Notes: generated from the letters alone by a model not told the origin. A stretch of 64,000 nucleotides of DNA from Pullilachnospira sp963929535 (GCA_963929535.1 CAWVIZ010000003.1:310001-374000); one strand, 5' to 3'. Shown: positions 18,135-28,072, counted from the stretch's first letter. A program made the numbers and translations.

Positions 18135-19928
18135 TCAAGGCGAAATCCGCATCTGTTTTTCTGTCTGTTCAGAGTATCTCAGCAGCACCTTTACTATGGT
18201 GCCCGCTCCTTTTCTGCTGTAAAACCTCAGACCGCAGTTTTCTCCGGAAGTAAGGCGCACTCTTTCATCAATATTCCTTAACGCGAAGGCGTTGGAGGGA
18301 TCAGACTCTGAACGCATCCAGGCGCGCACCCGCGCCTGATCTGTTCCCACCCCATTATCCGCTACTGTAATTTCCACCAACTGTTCTCTGTTTTTGATCC
18401 GTTTTCTCACTCTTACCAAAATCTTTCCGCCGTTCTCTTTCTCCTCCAATCCATGAACTATCGCATTCTCCACCAATGGCTGAACAATCAGTTTCGGGAT
18501 TTCGGCCTCTTTCAATTCCTCCTCCACAGAAATTTCCAGCTCTACCGGAACGGAATAGCGTTTCTTCACCAAATAGAAATAAGACTGCGCCAGATCCAGC
18601 TCTTCCTGGATGCACAATGTCTCCTTTCCAAAATTCAGCACATGTTTAAAAATTTCCGACAGCGCTTCCAACTGACGTCCCACTTCATAATCCCGATTGC
18701 GGATCGCCGTCCAGTGAATACTGTCCAGAGTATTATAAAGAAAATGAGGTTTCATCTGGGTCAGCAGTCCTTCCCTCTCTGCTTCCTGAGTCTTGATTTT
18801 CTCAAGATATACCTGATTTACCAGATGGTTGATCTTATCCATCATATCTTCAAAGTTTCGGATGATACTGCCAATCTCGTCTTCATTAGAAGGCAGACTG
18901 CTCTGCTCCATTTCCCCCCATTTCACTCTGTTCATCCGAATAGAAAGTCTCTTTAAAGGAGCAATGATGTAGCGATTCTGAATCCATGCATACGTCATTC
19001 CAAATACCAGACAAACACCTACAGATACCAGCATAAAAATGATTCCTGAATTCGTACCGCTATTTTCCATAATACTGATCAGATACCACCCGTTCTGGCA
19101 TCTCACATAATAAAGCCAGGCATCCGTGTCACGCCAACGGATACGGAAATAACCTGACTCCTGATCTTCCTGCTGCAGAATAGTCTCCAGATATCCTTTG
19201 TTCTTTCCCAGATCACGCTTCCAGCGTGAGGATATCACTTCTCCCTTTTCATTAATGATCATAGAATCCCGTCCATCTTCCGGCAAATAGCTGAGATAAC
19301 GTATCCGCAGCTTTTCCTCGGAAAGACAGACAAAAACTTCTCCCATCCGGGAATTTCGATATACATTATATATATTGGAATACAGCGTAATTACCTGCTC
19401 CTGCTGCAGTTTCCCATATTCCCAGTACTCTGCTTTCTGCGCGCCGGTCCAGAAAGAGGTTTCATTCTCCAGCCGTTCCATCTGTGCCGGATCCATCTCG
19501 TCATTCAGATACTTATCTCCTCTCTGAAAGACGATTTTTTCCCCGTCACCGATTCCTGCCGCGAACCAATAATCATTCTGATTGAATTCCTCTTCAAAAA
19601 AATCCGCCAGCGCAAGATAATCCTTTGATTTTCCCCTGTTATTTAATATCCTGGAAATATTGGCATTCCCCTGGCAAGTATTTGTAAATTGCCGGGCCTG
19701 TTCCAGAACATTATCCAATTCCGCTGCCAATTCTTCCAAAACACTCAGTTCATAGACTCGTTGACTGTCCTTCTCCTGGCTGACCATTTTGTTGGAAATA
19801 ATTCCTCCTACCAATGAAAAAGGAAGCAGGATACACATAACAAGTGCTCCTGCCATCTTACGCTGTATTGACCAGTTACGATATAAAAAAATGGTTTTCT
19901 TTCGCTTTCCGGACTGTAAGTTCCTCAT
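18135..19928 (-). CDS. YesM-type sensor histidine kinase
   Basis: About 597 aa. Membrane helices flank an extracellular sensor of about 240 residues (first helix near residue 30, second near 300). HAMP follows, then a HisKA_7TM-independent His_kinase domain with the phosphoacceptor in PHFLYNTLDSIHW, and a HATPase_c domain with NAIVHGLE and ADNGVG boxes. It is a LytS/YesM-class kinase that partners the YesN-like regulator 23 bases downstream. The start is uncertain: this ATG follows a GGAGGAG by 14 bases; an ATG ten codons upstream (19958) has no site. The dispersed repeat lies just upstream. Confidence 0.9.
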   Translation of the reverse strand: MRNLQSGKRKKTIFLYRNWSIQRKMAGALVMCILLPFSLVGGIISNKMVSQEKDSQRVYELSVLEELAAELDNVLEQARQFTNTCQGNANISRILNNRGKSKDYLALADFFEEEFNQNDYWFAAGIGDGEKIVFQRGDKYLNDEMDPAQMERLENETSFWTGAQKAEYWEYGKLQQEQVITLYSNIYNVYRNSRMGEVFVCLSEEKLRIRYLSYLPEDGRDSMIINEKGEVISSRWKRDLGKNKGYLETILQQEDQESGYFRIRWRDTDAWLYYVRCQNGWYLISIMENSGTNSGIIFMLVSVGVCLVFGMTYAWIQNRYIIAPLKRLSIRMNRVKWGEMEQSSLPSNEDEIGSIIRNFEDMMDKINHLVNQVYLEKIKTQEAEREGLLTQMKPHFLYNTLDSIHWTAIRNRDYEVGRQLEALSEIFKHVLNFGKETLCIQEELDLAQSYFYLVKKRYSVPVELEISVEEELKEAEIPKLIVQPLVENAIVHGLEEKENGGKILVRVRKRIKNREQLVEITVADNGVGTDQARVRAWMRSESDPSNAFALRNIDERVRLTSGENCGLRFYSRKGAGTIVKVLLRYSEQTEKQMRISP

Positions 19929-19983
19929 TTCTGCTGTCTCTTCTCCTCCGAAATCCATGGAATGCTGTCAGCTATCCGCCATT

Positions 19984-20126
19984 GTAACAGTTCAGCCTTC
20001 CGGCTTCACTGTTACAAATGCATGCACACAGGCTGTGATTTTCGCAGCCTGGCGCCCGCAAATCTCGGGATCACGCTGCGAATGCAGCGTGACACCTCGC
20101 GGGACATTGGAAGGCTGAACTGTTAC
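19984..20126. repeat. Dispersed 143-bp element with 18-bp perfect inverted ends
   Basis: The termini are GTAACAGTTCAGCCTTCC and its exact reverse complement. Inside are a small palindrome (AGCCTTCCGGCT), a GCATGCACACAGGCTG stretch and a perfect CACGCTGCGAATGCAGCGTG hairpin. A same-length copy lies inverted at 28.4 kb. No coding capacity; MITE-like. Confidence 0.88.
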
Positions 20127-20599
20127 CCGCCATTCTCTCTTTCCAGTTCCTTCATATCTGCTTTGATAATTATCTATATTTAGATATAAAAATTATAGCA
20201 TAGAATATCCGACAGCTAATATAGTCGGATTCTCCACTTTTTATTGCAAATTTCTCCACTGATCTTTTTCATCCTTTTCCTTTTTGGATACTTTTTCTTT
20301 ATGCGTTTGCATATAATTTGATAATTTATGCATTTTATATTTTTATTTTTGCTTAATAATAACTATATCTTATTTTATAAGAATTTGCAATATCAACTTC
20401 CGGAGTTTAGCGATTTTCAGTCCCTCCTGCTAAAGTAAAATCCGCTTTCCCCTATCTCTCTCTTATTTTTTCCTGTATAATAACCTTAAATGTTGATGAA
20501 GTCATAAGCTGTATCGTACAGAAACATTTGGCTCATCGCCAAGTACCTGATCAAACCTGCTTTTCAAGTATCCGCATCCAACGCAGAAAGGAGCCGCCC
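20127..20599. other. AT-rich upstream region of the amidohydrolase gene
   Basis: About 470 bases without a gene. It is strongly AT-rich between 20180 and 20400, with a TATAAT at about 20475 that may serve the amidohydrolase gene. Divergent promoters for the kinase gene probably also lie here. No structured element or repeat was recognised beyond the 143-bp element to its left. Confidence 0.5.
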
Positions 20600-22291
20600 A
20601 TGAACGAAACTTTATACTTTAACGGCACGATTCTTACTATGGAATTTCCATCGATATCCCAGTATCCGTCAGTTACAACAGTTCCTGCAGTTTCCTTTGC
20701 CGCCCAACGCTCCAATCCATATGCCCCCAGGACTTCCGCCCAGGCAGAGCCACCCCAGGCCGTTCTGGTCCGCGACGGTCTGATCGCGGCCACCGGTTCT
20801 CTGGAACAGTTGAAAAGTCAGGTTCACCCCGGCTGCCAGTTCAGGGATCTGGAAGGTCATACTCTGATGCCGGCTTTTATCGACAGCCACAGTCATTTCT
20901 CCGCTGTAGCCAATTCCCTGCTGCAGGTCTCCCTGGAGGGCGCAGAGGATTTCCAGGATATTATCCGGCGTATACAGGAATTTATCAGGAAAAATCAGAT
21001 CCCGGAAGGACAGTGGGTAATCGCGCAGGGATATGATCACAACCTTCTGTCGGAGAAAAATCATCCCCGCCGCCAGGTTCTGGATCAGGCGTCCGCCCGC
21101 CATCCCATTATCCTTCAGCATGCCTCCGGTCATGTGGGTGTTTTCAATACCCTGGCGCTCCGTCTTCTGGAAATCACCCGGGATACTCCCTGTCCGTCCG
21201 GAGGCGTTCTGGAACAGATCAACGGTCAGCCATCCGGATATATGGAAGAAAACGCATTCATCCATTTTCTTCAGAAAGCCCCTGCCCTTCCTTCTGCCCA
21301 AAAGCTGCTGAACGCCTTTGACAGAGCCCAGGATATCTACGCTTCCTATGGGATCACTACCATCCAGGAAGGATATTTCAGCAGTCAGCTGATCCCATTA
21401 TACCGCAGCCTTACCGGCCAGAAGCTGCTCCGCCTGGATGTGGTGGGTTATCCGGACTGGAAGGAGATCGATCAGGTCCTGGAAGAGTTTCCTCTGTCCA
21501 GACGGCAGTACCACCGCCGTCTGAAGATCAATGGCTGCAAAATGTTCCTGGACGGTTCTCCCCAGGGAAGAACTGCCTGGATGCGCAGCCCTTATGCAGA
21601 TGACCAGTCTTACCGGGGATACCCTACCATGGATGATGCCGATGTGATACAGGCCTGCCGGGCCGCTCTGGACCGGAAAGTTCAGATCCTGGCACACTGC
21701 AATGGGGATGCTGCCGCCGCCCAGTATCTCCGGTGCTATGAGACCGCTGCCGGACCGGATCCTGAAAATGGCCCGGATATCCGCCCTGTGATGATCCATG
21801 CCCAGCTTCTGGGACCGGACCAGCTCCCCAAAGTGAAGGCTCTGGGGATGATCCCCTCCTTCTTTATCGCCCACATCTTTCACTGGGGTGATATCCATAT
21901 CCGGAACTTCGGTCTGGAGCGGGCCTCCAATATCAGTCCCGCCGGATCAGCTTTAAGGCTGGGGATCCCCTTTACTTTCCATCAGGATTCCCCCGTCATT
22001 CGTCCCAACATGGCGGAGACGCTGTGGTGCGCTGTCTGCCGGCACACCCGGCAGGGAATCCTCCTGGGAGCCGACCAGAGAATCCCGGTGGAATCAGCCC
22101 TTGCCGCTGTCACAGCAAACGCCGCCTGGCAGTATGGAGAAGAAGGTGAAAAGGGCAGCATCACCCCCGGTAAAAGAGCCGACCTGGTGATCCTCAGGCA
22201 AAATCCCCTAAAGCTCCCCCCAGAGGAGCTGAAAGATCTGACGGTAATGGAAACCATCAAAGACGGTCAAAGTATCTGGAGAAAGCCCTGA
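20600..22291 (+). CDS. YtcJ-like metal-dependent amidohydrolase
   Basis: A 563-aa amidohydrolase of the YtcJ/N-substituted-formamide-deformylase group. The N-terminal beta-sandwich precedes the metal motif PAFIDSHSHF near residue 90, later histidines occur in ILAHCNGDAA and MIHAQLL, and the C-terminal GSITPGKRADLVIL motif closes the composite domain. The family hydrolyses amide or formamide bonds; the substrate is unknown. AAAGGAG lies six bases before the ATG. It stands alone on the plus strand between minus-strand operons. Confidence 0.9.
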   Translation: MNETLYFNGTILTMEFPSISQYPSVTTVPAVSFAAQRSNPYAPRTSAQAEPPQAVLVRDGLIAATGSLEQLKSQVHPGCQFRDLEGHTLMPAFIDSHSHFSAVANSLLQVSLEGAEDFQDIIRRIQEFIRKNQIPEGQWVIAQGYDHNLLSEKNHPRRQVLDQASARHPIILQHASGHVGVFNTLALRLLEITRDTPCPSGGVLEQINGQPSGYMEENAFIHFLQKAPALPSAQKLLNAFDRAQDIYASYGITTIQEGYFSSQLIPLYRSLTGQKLLRLDVVGYPDWKEIDQVLEEFPLSRRQYHRRLKINGCKMFLDGSPQGRTAWMRSPYADDQSYRGYPTMDDADVIQACRAALDRKVQILAHCNGDAAAAQYLRCYETAAGPDPENGPDIRPVMIHAQLLGPDQLPKVKALGMIPSFFIAHIFHWGDIHIRNFGLERASNISPAGSALRLGIPFTFHQDSPVIRPNMAETLWCAVCRHTRQGILLGADQRIPVESALAAVTANAAWQYGEEGEKGSITPGKRADLVILRQNPLKLPPEELKDLTVMETIKDGQSIWRKP

Positions 22292-22293
22292 CA

Positions 22294-22325
22294 GTTACAG
22301 TTCAGCCTTCCGGCTTAACTGTTAC
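22294..22325. repeat. End hairpin of the dispersed repeat (solo)
   Basis: GTTACAGTTCAGCCTTCCGG and CTTAACTGTTAC form the outer hairpin of the 143-bp family without the rest. It follows the amidohydrolase stop by two bases and could work as its transcript end. Confidence 0.6.
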
Positions 22326-22448
22326 CCCTGACGTACTCCAGCGGACCCACAGGGTTTGACACTCCGCTGCGGCCGTTCCTTCACAGACGTACGCTTCCGG
22401 CAGGCGGCGTTTCCCATCGGTAAGTCATTTCCGCTCCCCGCAAAGCTC

Positions 22449-22510
22449 AAAAAACCCCGCAGCAGAGCTGTGATGCATAAGCTTTACATCACAGCATAGC
22501 TGCGGGGTTT
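22449..22510 (-). terminator. Strong intrinsic terminator
   Basis: Minus strand AAACCCCGCAGC pairs with GCTGCGGGGTTT, with an inner CTGTGATG/CATCACAG stem, followed by six T. It ends the small coiled-coil gene and may also stop plus-strand transcripts from the amidohydrolase gene. Confidence 0.85.
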
Positions 22511-22637
22511 GATCCGTGGTACCGTTTTCAGCCGCAGGGCAGGTTTTCACCGCTTCGGTGGGTGCAAAACGTGTGCCGGGCGGAAATATATCTGTTTTTT
22601 CCATGCAGTACTTCGCTTTTGCGCTTTTCCCTTCGGA

Positions 22638-22868
22638 TTATTCTCTTTCCTCCAGAAGCCGCGTCAGCTCATCCACCGTAACATTCCGATCTGCCATCAG
22701 CTGCTGCAGCTTCTGAATCTTCAGATCTGAAATCTCCTGTTGGATCTGTTCTCTCTCTTCCTCCAGCTTCTCCATTGTCTCCTTGGCGGCATCGTACTTT
22801 CCATTCAGGTCTCCCAGTTTCTTCTCCAGTAACTCCAGCTGTTTTGCATAATTTTTGCGTCTTGCCAT
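22638..22868 (-). CDS. Small coiled-coil protein, function unknown
   Basis: 76 aa, almost entirely predicted coiled coil (heptad-like ELLEKKLGDLNGKYDAAKET) with a basic start MARRKNYAK. The last third (MADRNVTVDELTRLLEERE) resembles the tail of DUF4315-type proteins of conjugative elements, but the match is weak. GGAGG lies seven bases before the ATG. The open frame upstream lacks a site. It is followed by a strong terminator, so it is probably transcribed alone. The 308 bases upstream are GC-rich and hold no gene. Confidence 0.65.
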   Translation of the reverse strand: MARRKNYAKQLELLEKKLGDLNGKYDAAKETMEKLEEEREQIQQEISDLKIQKLQQLMADRNVTVDELTRLLEERE

Positions 22869-23176
22869 CTCAATACCTCCATGAGTTTTCCGCATCAGCC
22901 TGGAACCAGGGCGCAGGGTATACGCCCTCTCCAGCCGCTGCATTTTTTTCATTATAAACCAGCTTTTCCCAAAAGGCAACCAAAGACCCGGAATATTTTC
23001 CGCAGTCCTGTTTCCTACTTGCCAGCAGATGCTTTTGTGCAAGCACAACGCGTGTGCTGTCAAGCAGGAAACGGCTGTGAATAGTAACCGGGATCACACC
23101 GTCAATCCACAGGGTCCGCACTCTGTTTCAGCCGCGCCAGGCATGTGCCGCCGCTCCACAGCGGCATTCGCCTGGC

Positions 23177-23512
23177 TCACTCCAGCACCAGATAAATTTC
23201 TGACAGCTCCTCCAGGATTTTCCGGATTCCCGCCTTCTCCTCCACCTTTTCCCGGTAAAAACGTTCCGCGATCCCATTCATATCCCGCAGCACTGCCTCC
23301 GGATCATCTGTGATCCCATACGTATCTCTCAGATACGCGCATCCTTTCTCCGTTCCCTGGTCCCAGAAGGAATTCCGCAGCCCCGGAACCGGTTCAAACC
23401 CTTTTCCGATCACATAGAGATCCGCCAGATCATTCCACAGCCCCATGGAATCCACCAGTGTCCCATCCATGTCGAAAATCGCTCCGTCTATCTCCATTCC
23501 TCTCCAAATCAT
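23177..23512 (-). pseudogene. Truncated HAD-superfamily phosphatase
   Basis: 111 aa. The start (GAGGAG six bases before ATG) and motif I DMDGTLVDSM near residue 15 are intact, and the helical cap is present. The frame then stops at LSEIYLVLE, where motif II (the conserved Ser/Thr after the cap) should come; motifs III and IV are missing. Family members of this type are about 215 aa. The DNA beyond the stop is GC-rich intergenic repeat-like sequence, so a deletion or insertion removed the second half. It sits 130 bases downstream of secA in the same direction. Confidence 0.7.
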
Positions 23513-23643
23513 TGTTTTCTCCTCTGTTCCATTCTTCCGCCTGCTGCCGACGGAAAAAGGGAGCCCGGATCTCTTCTCCAGGTTCCCTCTCTTATCTGTC
23601 TCGGGCAATTCCCCGCAGCGGCGGCTTTTCGGCTTCTCTGCCC

Positions 23644-26217
23644 TCAGGCTTTCAGCACCTTCCGTCCGCAGCACTGTTTGTATTTCTTTCCGCTTCCACA
23701 GGGACAGGGATCGTTGGGGTAAACCTTTCCTTCTGCCCGGCGCACCGGCCCTTTTGCGGATTCATCCTTGTTGGTTCCCGTCACCTGTGCCACCTGTTCC
23801 CGTTCCACTTTCTGTTCAATACGCACATGATACAGCAGCCGGATGGTATCCTGCTGGATCGAGCTGATCATGCCATCGAACATCTCGAAAGCGCTCATCT
23901 TGTACTCCACCTTGGGGTCTCTCTGTCCATAAGCTGCCAGACCCACGCCCTGACGAAGCTGCTCCATATCATCGATATGGTCCATCCACTTCCGGTCGAT
24001 CACCTTCAGAAGCACCACCCGTTCCAGCTCCCGCATCTGCTCAGCCTCCGGGAATTCGGCCTCCTTCAGCTCATACAGCTTGATGGCCTCTTCCTTCAGC
24101 TCCTGCTTCAGCTGGTTTTTCTTCATACCCTTCACCCGCTCAGTGGTGATCACCTTAACAGGAATGATAGGCAGAAGCACTGTATTCAACTCCATCAGAT
24201 CCCAGTCTTCTGAATCCGCCTCATCGTTGAGACACATATCAATGGTGTTGTCGATGGTGTCCGTGATCATCTTGCAGATGGCATCCCGCATATTCTCTCC
24301 GTCCAGAACCCTGCGGCGCTCTTTGTAAATGATCTCTCTCTGCTCGTTATTTACCTGGTCGTACTCCAGCAGGTTCTTACGGATACCATAGTTATTGCTC
24401 TCGATCTTCTTCTGTGCCTTCTCAATGGCCCCGGACAGCATCTTATGCTCAATCTGCTCATCCTCGCCCACACCCAGACCGGAAAATACCTTCATCAGCT
24501 TTTCAGACCCGAACAGGCGCATCAGATCATCCTCCAGGGAAATATAAAAACGGGATTCTCCCGGATCTCCCTGACGGCCGGCACGGCCCCGCAGCTGATT
24601 GTCGATACGTCTGGATTCATGCCGCTCCGTACCAATGATCTTCAGTCCGCCTGCGGCTCTGGCCTCATCATCCAGCTTGATATCTGTACCACGGCCGGCC
24701 ATATTGGTGGCGATGGTCACTGTGCCCGCCACACCGGCCTGGGCCACGATCTCCGCCTCCAGCTCATGGAACTTGGCGTTCAGCACCTGATGCTTGATTC
24801 CCTCCCGCCGCAGCATGTTGCTGAGAAGCTCTGAGGTCTCAATGGTGATGGTACCCACCAGCACCGGCTGATTTTTCTCATGGGCAGCCTTGATCTCCCG
24901 TACAACCGCGCGGAACTTCTCCTTCTTGGTCATATAGACCGCATCCTCCCGGTCGATACGCTGTACCGGACGATTGGTGGGGATCTCCACCACATCCATG
25001 CCGTAGATATCCCGGAATTCCTGTTCCTCAGTCAGCGCCGTACCGGTCATACCGGCTTTCTTTTTATATTTATTGAAAAAGTTCTGGAAAGTAATGGTAG
25101 CCAGCGTCTTGCTCTCCCGGCGCACCTTCACATGCTCCTTGGCCTCAATAGCCTGATGCAGGCCATCGGAATACCTTCTTCCCGGCATGATACGTCCGGT
25201 AAACTCATCAACGATCAGTACCTGATCGTCCTTCACCACATAATCCTGATCCCGGAACATCAGATAATGAGCTCTTAAAGCCAGGATAATATTGTGCTGG
25301 ATCTCCAGATTCTCCGGATCCGCCAGGTTCTCAATGTGGAAGAACTCCTCCACCTTCTTCACACCCTGCTCGGTAAGGTTCACCACCTTATCCTTCTCAT
25401 TGACGATAAAATCCCCGGTCTCGATGATTTCCTCGCCCATGATGGCGGTCATCTTAGTCATCTCACCGCTGGCCTCGCCCTTCTCCAGCTGCTTTGCCAG
25501 AATATCGCAGACCTCATACAGCTTGGTGGACTTTCCGCTCTGTCCGGAGATGATCAGGGGGGTTCGGGCCTCATCGATCAGCACCGAGTCCACCTCGTCA
25601 ATGATGGCATAGTGGAGATCTCTCTGTACCAGCTGCTCCTTGTAGATCACCATGTTGTCTCTCAGATAGTCGAAACCATCCTCATTGTTGGTCACATAGG
25701 TGATATCGCAGGCATACTGTTCCCTCCGCTCATCATTCTTCATGGAATTCAGGATCACACCTACAGTCAGGCCCAGAAATTCATGAACCTTTCCCATCCA
25801 CTCAGCATCACGCTTGGCCAGGTAATCATTGACCGTAACGATGTGCACACCCTTGCCCTCCAGGGCGTTCAGATATGCGGGACAGGTCGAAACAAGGGTT
25901 TTTCCTTCACCGGTCTTCATCTCCGCGATACGGCCCTGATGAAGAATGATACCGCCGATCAGCTGTACCCGGTAGTGTTCCATGTTCAGCACACGTCTGG
26001 CCGCCTCCCGTACCACGGCAAATGCCTCCGGAAGCAGGTCATCCAGAGTCTCTCCCTTGCCCAGCCTTTCCTTAAATTCTCTTGTCTTATCCTTTAACTG
26101 GTCATCCGTCAGTTTGATCATATCGGGGCGCAGCGCCTCGATCTTATCCACCAACGGCATAATTCGTTTCAGTTCTCTGGAGCTGTGGGTTCCAAAAATC
26201 TTTTCTGCAAATTTCAT
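23644..26217 (-). CDS. secA: Preprotein translocase ATPase SecA
   Basis: An 857-aa motor of the Sec pathway that pushes preproteins through SecYEG at the membrane. The N-terminal FAEKIFGTHSSRELKR, Walker A MKTGEGKTL, DEVDSVLIDEAR, the helicase motif GRAGRQGDPGESRF and the C-terminal zinc-binding CPCGSGKKYKQCC are all present. AGGAG lies seven bases before the ATG used; the frame opens 16 codons further upstream without a site. In many Clostridia prfB follows secA; here a broken HAD gene does. HPF lies upstream, also the usual neighbour. Confidence 0.98.
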   Translation of the reverse strand: MKFAEKIFGTHSSRELKRIMPLVDKIEALRPDMIKLTDDQLKDKTREFKERLGKGETLDDLLPEAFAVVREAARRVLNMEHYRVQLIGGIILHQGRIAEMKTGEGKTLVSTCPAYLNALEGKGVHIVTVNDYLAKRDAEWMGKVHEFLGLTVGVILNSMKNDERREQYACDITYVTNNEDGFDYLRDNMVIYKEQLVQRDLHYAIIDEVDSVLIDEARTPLIISGQSGKSTKLYEVCDILAKQLEKGEASGEMTKMTAIMGEEIIETGDFIVNEKDKVVNLTEQGVKKVEEFFHIENLADPENLEIQHNIILALRAHYLMFRDQDYVVKDDQVLIVDEFTGRIMPGRRYSDGLHQAIEAKEHVKVRRESKTLATITFQNFFNKYKKKAGMTGTALTEEQEFRDIYGMDVVEIPTNRPVQRIDREDAVYMTKKEKFRAVVREIKAAHEKNQPVLVGTITIETSELLSNMLRREGIKHQVLNAKFHELEAEIVAQAGVAGTVTIATNMAGRGTDIKLDDEARAAGGLKIIGTERHESRRIDNQLRGRAGRQGDPGESRFYISLEDDLMRLFGSEKLMKVFSGLGVGEDEQIEHKMLSGAIEKAQKKIESNNYGIRKNLLEYDQVNNEQREIIYKERRRVLDGENMRDAICKMITDTIDNTIDMCLNDEADSEDWDLMELNTVLLPIIPVKVITTERVKGMKKNQLKQELKEEAIKLYELKEAEFPEAEQMRELERVVLLKVIDRKWMDHIDDMEQLRQGVGLAAYGQRDPKVEYKMSAFEMFDGMISSIQQDTIRLLYHVRIEQKVEREQVAQVTGTNKDESAKGPVRRAEGKVYPNDPCPCGSGKKYKQCCGRKVLKA

Positions 26218-26385
26218 AAATCCACTCCTGTAGTTCTGCTGGTTTTCAATACAACGACAGCTCATCCATCAGACCACAGACCCGCCGATGGCGCTGATAT
26301 CTGAGCTGTTACCAAAATACCTTTCTTATTTTAGCACTTTCTTTCCTGTTGCACAACCTGAGAATATGGGATTTCCGCAAAATAT

Positions 26386-26430
26386 GTGACAGTTCCGCCT
26401 TCCGGCTTCGCTGTCACAACTGCATACCGC
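26386..26430. repeat. Fragment of the dispersed inverted-end repeat
   Basis: GTGACAGTTCCGCCTTCCGG then CTTCGCTGTCAC: the outer hairpin with covarying changes (GTGAC/GTCAC instead of GTTAC/GTAAC), followed by a decayed internal part. Confidence 0.55.
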
Positions 26431-26462
26431 GTTCCCTCTTTTACATAGCTGGGATTTTCCCG

Positions 26463-26491
26463 AAAAAAGAAAGCCGCCCATCGGACGGCTT
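26463..26491 (-). terminator. Intrinsic terminator of hpf
   Basis: Minus strand AAGCCGTCC pairs with GGCGGCTT (4-base loop) followed by TCTTTTTT. It lies 18 bases after the hpf stop, between hpf and secA, so secA needs read-through or its own promoter. Confidence 0.85.
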
Positions 26492-26508
26492 CTCTCTTTT
26501 TCTGTGGC

Positions 26509-27036
26509 TCAGCACTCCGGCTCGATCAAACCGTAAGTATTGCCCTTTCTCTTATATACCACGTTTACCTCATCCGTCTCCGCGTTGCGGAATACGAAGA
26601 AGTTATGTCCCAGCAGCTCCATCTGTACACAGGCATCTTCCGGATACATGGGCTTCATACCGAATCGTTTGGTACGGATGATCTTTACTTCCTCATCCTC
26701 CATGAAATCGTCCTCCACAAAGGCCTTCTGGAAGTTCCCTCCGCCCTGCTGCTTATTGATGATCTTGGTCTTATATTTTCTCAGTTGGCGCTCAATGACC
26801 TCTTCCACCAGATCAATGGACACGTACATGTCACTGCTCACCTGCTCCGAACGGATGATATTCCCTTTTACAGGAATGGTAACTTCAATCTTCTGTCTCT
26901 CTTTTTCCACACTTAAGGTTACATGGACTTCTGTCTCAGGAGTAAAATATCTCTCCAACTTACCCAGTTTATCCTGTACGGCGGTTTTCAGACCTTCCGT
27001 CACTTCGATATTTTTTCCGCTGATAATAAATTTCAT
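26509..27036 (-). CDS. hpf: Ribosome hibernation promoting factor, long form
   Basis: A 175-aa long-form HPF. The N-terminal S30AE domain (residues 1-100, starting MKFIISGKNIEVTEGLK) binds the 30S decoding centre. The C-terminal dimerisation domain (about 120-175, with KRFGMKPMYPEDACVQMELLGH) joins two ribosomes into inactive 100S particles in stationary phase. AAGGGG lies eight bases before the ATG. It is followed by a strong terminator. Confidence 0.96.
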   Translation of the reverse strand: MKFIISGKNIEVTEGLKTAVQDKLGKLERYFTPETEVHVTLSVEKERQKIEVTIPVKGNIIRSEQVSSDMYVSIDLVEEVIERQLRKYKTKIINKQQGGGNFQKAFVEDDFMEDEEVKIIRTKRFGMKPMYPEDACVQMELLGHNFFVFRNAETDEVNVVYKRKGNTYGLIEPEC

Positions 27037-27085
27037 GCTGTCAACCCCTTCGTCCTATATTTTACAGAGTCTGTGAACCGCACAT

Positions 27086-27140
27086 ATAACAGTTCAGACC
27101 TTACGGCTTCGCTGTCATAAATGTATGCACGCATACCGCG
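27086..27140. repeat. Fragment of the dispersed inverted-end repeat
   Basis: ATAACAGTTCAGACCTTACG then GCTTCGCTGTCATAAATGTA and TGCACGCAT: left hairpin plus the start of the internal part, with several substitutions. It lies in the hpf upstream region. Confidence 0.55.
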
Positions 27141-27295
27141 CTTCCTGCGGCCTGTTGTCCGTATGTTATTGTTCACAGCCAAACTACAGCGGCTGTTCCC
27201 TGGTTCCTTCTCTGTAAGTAGTTTTATTATACCAATTTGCAGCCATTTTTGCAACGATTATTCGATAATTTGTAGTGTTTTTATGATTTTTACAG

Positions 27296-28072
27296 TTAAT
27301 TTTCACAAAATTTTTTGATTTGTGAAAATGGCATCGGACCGCCGAACAGGTCCAGCGCGCTTCCCACCGTCACATCCAGACGGTTCTTTCCCGCTTCCTT
27401 CAGTTTTTCCAGATCCCGAAAGCTTCCGACTCCGCCTGCGTAAGTAATGGGAATCCCCTCGCATTCAGCCAGAAGGGCGGCCAGCTCCGTCTCGATCCCC
27501 GAGGCCTTCCCTTCCACATCCACTGCATGTACGAGAAATTCATCGCAGCAGCCGGACAGCCTGTCCAGCGTCTCCCGGTTCACCTCCACCTGGGTAAATT
27601 TCTGCCAGCGGTCCGTGACGATCCAGTAAGCGCCGTCCCTTTTCCGGCAGCTCAGGTCCAGAACCATCCGCTCCTTTCCCACCGAGCGGAGCATGTTCTC
27701 CAGATGTTCCCAGGAAATCTGTCCGTCCCGGAAAACATAGGAGGTTACGATCACATGGCTGGCGCCTGCATCCAGAAACTCCCAGGCGTTCTTGGGCCTG
27801 ATTCCGCCCCCTGCCTGCAGTCCGCCCGGATAAGCCCGCAAAGCGGCCAGCGCCTGCTCTTTTGTTTCCTTATAGTAAGGCGAAGTCTCTGGATTCAGTA
27901 ATATAATATGTCCTCCCCGTATCCCATATGACTGGTAAAACCGGGCATAAAAGGCCGCATCCTGTTCCGAGACAAAATTCTCTCTGGCCAGATCTCCCTG
28001 ATCCCTCAGGCTGCCGCCCACAATCTGTTTCACCTTCCCGTTATGTATATCAATACACGGCCGAAATCTCAT
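27296..28072 (-). CDS. hisA: Eukaryote-type HisA (ProFAR isomerase)
   Basis: A 258-aa TIM barrel that isomerises the ProFAR intermediate of histidine synthesis. The start RFRPCIDIHNGKVKQIVGG with catalytic Asp8, and the second-half YAGGVGSFRDLEKLKE motif with DVTVGSALDLFGG, follow the HIS6/fungal-type branch rather than the common bacterial one. The gene stands alone, away from any his operon in the window. Some gut Clostridia carry this version, so transfer is old if it occurred. The ribosome binding site (GAGGATGAGAA) is moderate. Confidence 0.85.
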   Translation of the reverse strand: MRFRPCIDIHNGKVKQIVGGSLRDQGDLARENFVSEQDAAFYARFYQSYGIRGGHIILLNPETSPYYKETKEQALAALRAYPGGLQAGGGIRPKNAWEFLDAGASHVIVTSYVFRDGQISWEHLENMLRSVGKERMVLDLSCRKRDGAYWIVTDRWQKFTQVEVNRETLDRLSGCCDEFLVHAVDVEGKASGIETELAALLAECEGIPITYAGGVGSFRDLEKLKEAGKNRLDVTVGSALDLFGGPMPFSQIKKFCEN

